Assembly: GCA_016801845.1 (NCBI GenBank)
Contig: CM028923.1
Coordinates: 5,133,001-5,197,000, forward strand
DNA: 64,000 nucleotides
Direction of reading: 5' to 3'
Origin: Polydactylus sextarius
Lineage: Eukaryota; Chordata; Actinopteri; Polynemidae
Below are positions 59,413 through 64,000 of the stretch, one piece after another. The position numbers and the translations under genes were made by a program. Every line of letters begins with the position of its first letter. The stretch's first letter is position 1. A model generated the notes under the pieces. It made no database searches and was not told the DNA's origin. It saw only the letters and a program-made list of their open reading frames with translations.

Positions 59413-61370
59413 AACTCGGCCTGTGTGCTTAATTAGCAATCAGATCGCTCGCTAAGGAGATGGAAATTTAATAGATGTCAGTCAGACGAGGTTGCGTCAA
59501 AGAGCGGCCTGTTTGAGAAGACAGGTGGGATGGTAGAGACAAAGGAGGAGTAAGGGAAATGAAGGTGTCAAATGGCGGGAAAAAGGCTATAAATGAAGAT
59601 AAAGTAGTGGATGGAGGACGGGGAAGTAAGTGGGTGGCAGGAAATATGAACGAAGAGGTGATGATGTCCATGAAATAAGGTTCAGGCCAGTATCCATTTA
59701 TAGCTCTTGTTTCTATAGCGATTGGCTAATCCATCTCATTACTGCTGTCAGGCAGCAGGAGGATGCACTCTGTTAGAAAAGGTTGTAATTCAGCTGGTCC
59801 TGATTACGTTAAGTGGTGGCAGTTTATACTGCAGATGTTTATTAGAGTGGCCAGACAGACAGACAGGCTGGCAGTGCTTTGTTTTGCAGTTGAGTTAGTG
59901 TTGTTGTCCTTTCAGCAGAGCGAGGGGAAAAAAATATTTAAACTAAAGGTGGGTTTATTCGGTCGGACCACAGAGAGAGTGTGGGCGAGACAGAAAACGC
60001 AAGCGTGTAATCTGAAATCTGTAAACTGAACCCTACAAACATGCAATTTTCCGACCGTTGGTTAGTGAAGGTTTTAGTTAAGACGTCTCCATGGTCGCTC
60101 CGTCTCACGAGAGCTGATTATGGGAATAATCAGCAGGGCGCAGACAGAGTAATGGATAAACAACCCGGTGTATTTGATCAACAGGCCAGAAAGTTTTTAT
60201 GCAGAATGCAATGATACGTTGCACAAGCAATGTACACACAGTTCTTACACAGATACACTGGATGGATGTTAGAAGTTCATTACACAAATAACCTAATTTT
60301 ATCATCTTCATCACTACCTGGTGATCTTAATGGACCAAATCATCAATCACCAATCACTTCTTTGAGTAGTTGACGACAAAGAGCAGTTGTATATAAACCA
60401 CAGGCTGAGCACAAATCAATGAAAATGAAAGAAAATGAAAAGAGTATATGAAACTGTCAGAGGTCTAATTAGAAATCAATATATTTATGTTTTTGTAAAC
60501 AGCTGCTCTGATTTGAATAAATCTCCATCTGTGGATCCACTCAGCCATAATAATCAAGCTGTTACATACATTATTTTTCTCTCACTCTCTCTCTTTTTCT
60601 TTATAACTCCAGCTTTAATATAATTATATTCTAATTTGGGCAATTGAAATTCCTTTTATGATTCCCAAAAGGTTTCATGTAATAACAAAAGAACAAATAT
60701 CCTAAAGTTCAACTATGCTAATCACAAAACACACAGTAGTTTTTATCGCTGTTGAATCTTTCTCTCAGAAACCCATTACAAGTATAAATAACATTTAATA
60801 ATGTTCCCGTCAGTTTAATGAGGAGACTGAGGAGGACTCTAATCTGTGTAGGATCGTTGGTGCTGTGCACCTGGATTATTTCGCTCAGTCGACTGCCGTC
60901 GCAAAAACAGTGAACCGGTGGACGATAAGCAGTTGACATGTGGTGGCCGCTTGATCGACCAGCTGGAGACGAGTCGATTGACGCTAATTGTTGGTGGCAG
61001 GTTGGAAAGACACTGATGAAAGCTTTAAACTCTCTGATAAAGTGTAGCTGTGTCTCAATGTGACGGTTGAAGCCTTTAAGAACTGGATTCCAAGCCTGCA
61101 ACCTCACAAGTTCACAACTTTTCTCGACCCTGACATATCCCAAGATGCATTGCAGTCACAGCTGATGCTTGTGAAGTTGTTGACCGGAGTAGTAGGAACG
61201 TTAATAGAGTACGTTTTAAATGGACTGAACTATATCATATCTGTAATATGTAAAATCTACAATGGATTCTTTCTCATAATGGAGGATTACTTTGAGGTGC
61301 TGTTGTTGTTGTTGTTGTTGCTTGGCAACAGGAGTAGTGTGTAACATAAGTCAATAATATAAATAAGAAA

Positions 61371-61510
61371 TCAGACCCTCCAGGATGTTGCAATGTTGCG
61401 ATCACAACTATTAATGCAAATTCAACCAATCCTCCGTTAATTCTGTGTGATCTTGCATTTTTGACCACGCAAAACTCTGCAGTTTTAGACCAATCATCAT
61501 TGTCGTTTAT
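61371..61510. repeat. Dispersed element, copy 2 (CCAGGATGTTG type)
   Basis: CAGACCCTCCAGGATGTTGC, CAACTATTAATGCAAATTCA and GACCAATCATCA match the first 140 bp of the block at 4503-4985 in the same order. A TTG tract at 61300-61321 lies just upstream. Confidence 0.6.
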
Positions 61511-63099
61511 GCAGTAAACGACGATGGGACTTGAGGGACTGAGAAATGCTCTGTGGTCTAGACATCTCAAGAAGACATAAGGTCATATTGGATGTTGTTT
61601 ACATCCATAGTGTTGAACTGGTCCTTGAATTGGGACGTAGTTAAAGTTCCTAGGCAACTGAATCAACTGTTGACAGATGTTGCTTTTCTTCTTAAAATTC
61701 TGGGGTTTAACATTAAGCCATAGCTTGTTTAACACAGTCGACCATTGTTGAAGCCAATATTGGTTGATTGATTTACATGTTTGTGACGCCATAAAGTCGT
61801 CTGCTTTAGCCTGAAGTTTTCCATTTTAATGGAAGACAATGGTAACCATCTGGTTAAAGTGCAACACAGATGCTGATAACTTTCAAACGGTTGTTTACAT
61901 TAAACAGCTGATTACTTGGAAAAAATAATAATGAAATTCTAATCAGTGTATAGACAATGTAGCTCTCTTTTCCTTTATGTTTTTCCCGTTCCGTGTGCAA
62001 ATATTAGCTTTACTGTCCCTTAAAGAGGCCCAGTGTGTTTCTATAGGCGAGAAAAGAAAATCACTGGTGGTGGATGAGATCACTGTTGGGGGTGGGTGGG
62101 AGGCAGAGGGGGGGTGGTCTAGTGCTGCATTTGCATATTGAAAAGACACATACCCAAACACTGAAAGACAGCCAATTCTCCCTCTTCAGTAAAAAGCAGT
62201 GGACAGGTGAAAAACAGACCTCACCCCTTCTTACAAATGAACCCTAAAAAAAAAAAAATCTCCAACCGCTAATGTCTCTTTTCAGCCTCCTGATGGAAAT
62301 CCCTCCAATTTTACCTCCCCCTCACAAAAGGAGAAAAAAAAAAATTGAAAAGACCAAACCCGTCCTGTACTTTGAGGATTGTGAATAGAGTGCCCCGCAA
62401 CCCGCCTGCCTGCCTCGCTGCCCCACATACGGCGCCTGAATACAAAAGACCCCCCTTTTTTTTCTCGTAAGAGAAGCAATCGCTCCGGGAGACCACTCTA
62501 TCTGCAGCGCCGCGGCGACTCGCGGGCCTCAATGAAGCCGTCAGCTCTGGCCTCTGTTGTCACACATGTGCACACGCTTGCAAATGCAAAGACAGATACC
62601 TTGTATGTAACCATTTCCTCCTCCCACACACACACACACACCCATATATCGACACACCAGAGCTCCCTGGTCCGTCCTCAGAGCCCTCGTGGCTAATGAA
62701 TTCTTTTCATCCCTCGGTGTGTGGGGCAGGAACAGGGGAGGGTGATGAGTGCTTATTGGTGCTTATTTGAATATTTCAATTATTTATCACCCAAAAAAAA
62801 CAGGGACACGAGGGAGCCATGTTTTAGATTTGATAATGTACTGTTGTTGCCGGAGGGGACAAGAAAAGTGGTAAAGAAAAAATGAGGCCCTGGTTGCAGA
62901 TTCGATCAAGACACTGAGATTTATTCTGTTATTGACGAGTTCAGATATTTTACGCAATTTTTTTTTGAGGATAACCACAGTAACGTGAGACACCGGCGGA
63001 GCTCATACACTCAAGACATTACACTGGATGTAAATCCAGCTTTCATAAAACTGTCAGAGTTGATAATCCTTACATTTCAGTGCGTGTTTATTGCTCTTA

Positions 63100-63100
<1 letters not shown>

Positions 63101-63166
<66 letters not shown>
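63101..63166. repeat. Compound (GT)n(TA)n microsatellite
   Basis: About 13 GT units are followed by TATACATACA and then about 15 TA units. Open frames on both strands over it are repeat artefacts. Confidence 0.9.
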
Positions 63167-63169
<3 letters not shown>

Positions 63170-64000
63170 GAGTTCCTCCCACTCTCCTATCACATTCATG
63201 CACTGTGGTGGGATCATAAAGTATTTTTATTTTTAGAAATAATATCTCACTGTGGAGTAGTTTTAAGATTAAAAAAAAAGAAATAAAAAAGACAGGGTTG
63301 GTAAACTGAGTGATGTAAGGCACCGGGTCAAGGGAACAATCCTGGGAAATGGAGGAATTTACTATAGCTCATGTGATGACAAGGCTGTAGGCTTCAAGGA
63401 AAAAACATGTGATTTAAATCGAGCAATTATCGCCTTGACACCGGATCTGCAGGCTCACTGTATGTGCCATTTATTTGTTTTTAATTTCCTCAATTTCTTC
63501 TCTTTTTTTTTTTTTCTCAATCTTTTGCTTTCCTGTCTCCTTCACTGTACAGTCGCCCTCCCTCCCTCCGTATCTGTTCACTCAGCTCCAAGTCTCTAGA
63601 CACAAAGGAAGTCGTCGACTAGCCACCGCGTCGCTGTCCCCCTTTTTCCTTCCCGGAGTGACGTGCACCAACACAAAAGGCGCTAATGATAATCACAACC
63701 TGTGAGGAAATGTCGCCTTAGTGCCGATTATTCTCACTGTTTCTTGTAGAGACATGAAAATAAAATGGATTTTTTTTTTTTTTGCTGCAAATCTGCCAAT
63801 CTGAATCCCATTTCTCCAGAGCAGCTCCTCTGATTTTGTCATTGAACTTCATTTTTCCCCCACAGTTTTAATTCGAATTACGCTGACTTTCCCAGTCAGT
63901 TCAAATGATTTTAGTTTGATTTCCCACTCCACTCCGGTGTCCACGCGTTAGGTGGTCCCCGGCGTTTTTCCGTTCAACCAAGACTCAGACTCACGTTGTG

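Larger units (their letters stand above)
36770..64000 (+). other. tmtc2: tmtc2 intron 1 (continues past window end)
   Basis: More than 27 kb follow the exon 1 donor without any frame resembling TMTC2 exon 2, which should carry the conserved ETPWTHIFYNDFWG-type region. The longest frames (57133-57516, 60718-61143 minus) have no recognisable domains. The intron holds microsatellites, MITE-like copies and poly-A/T tracts. Repeat-poor blocks, for example 42950-43190, 50040-50370 and 59280-59470, might be conserved non-coding elements. No RNA gene is recognisable. Confidence 0.75.

Noticed and set aside
60718..61143. 141-codon minus-strand frame and 94-codon plus frame at 61060
   Set aside because: They overlap a MITE-like repeat fragment and a TTG tract; no homology recognised.

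Overview
The window is vertebrate nuclear DNA, almost certainly from a teleost (ray-finned) fish. Evidence: intron-rich genes with GT-AG junctions, many CA/GT microsatellites, and dispersed repeats typical of teleosts (GCTAAGCTAAGC-type elements, TTAGCATGCTAAC-type elements, short MITEs). There are no bacterial-style operons or CRISPR arrays, and I see no tRNA or rRNA gene I can support.

Layout. Four protein-coding genes can be rebuilt exon by exon. (1) Positions 1024-8358, minus strand: a 17-exon cracr2a gene (EF-hands, coiled coil, C-terminal Rab GTPase; 821 aa model). (2) Positions 10101-12385, minus: the 4-exon ccdc59/TAP26 gene (261 aa). (3) Positions 12753-25492, plus: the 12-exon mettl25 gene (594 aa), head-to-head with ccdc59 across 367 bp that must hold a shared promoter. 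(4) Positions 36687-36769, plus: the first coding exon of tmtc2, followed by more than 27 kb of its intron 1 to the window end. From memory, the order ccdc59-mettl25-tmtc2 and its orientations match human 12q21.31; cracr2a lies elsewhere on human chromosome 12, so its position here is a fish-side arrangement.

Non-coding space. The mettl25-tmtc2 interval (about 26.1-36.2 kb) and tmtc2 intron 1 hold degenerate tandem arrays, diverged MITE-like elements, microsatellites and blocks of complex sequence that could be conserved non-coding elements. No hidden protein-coding gene is convincing there.

The genes do not form one pathway. cracr2a concerns calcium-linked vesicle traffic, ccdc59 a nuclear/rRNA-processing factor, mettl25 a predicted methyltransferase, and tmtc2 an ER O-mannosyltransferase. 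I found no clearly new biological system. The most interesting leads are a tandem splice acceptor in cracr2a that would switch between a Rab-containing and a Rab-less protein, a second EF-hand missing calcium ligands in the same gene, and a perfect NRF1 motif with uORFs in front of tmtc2.
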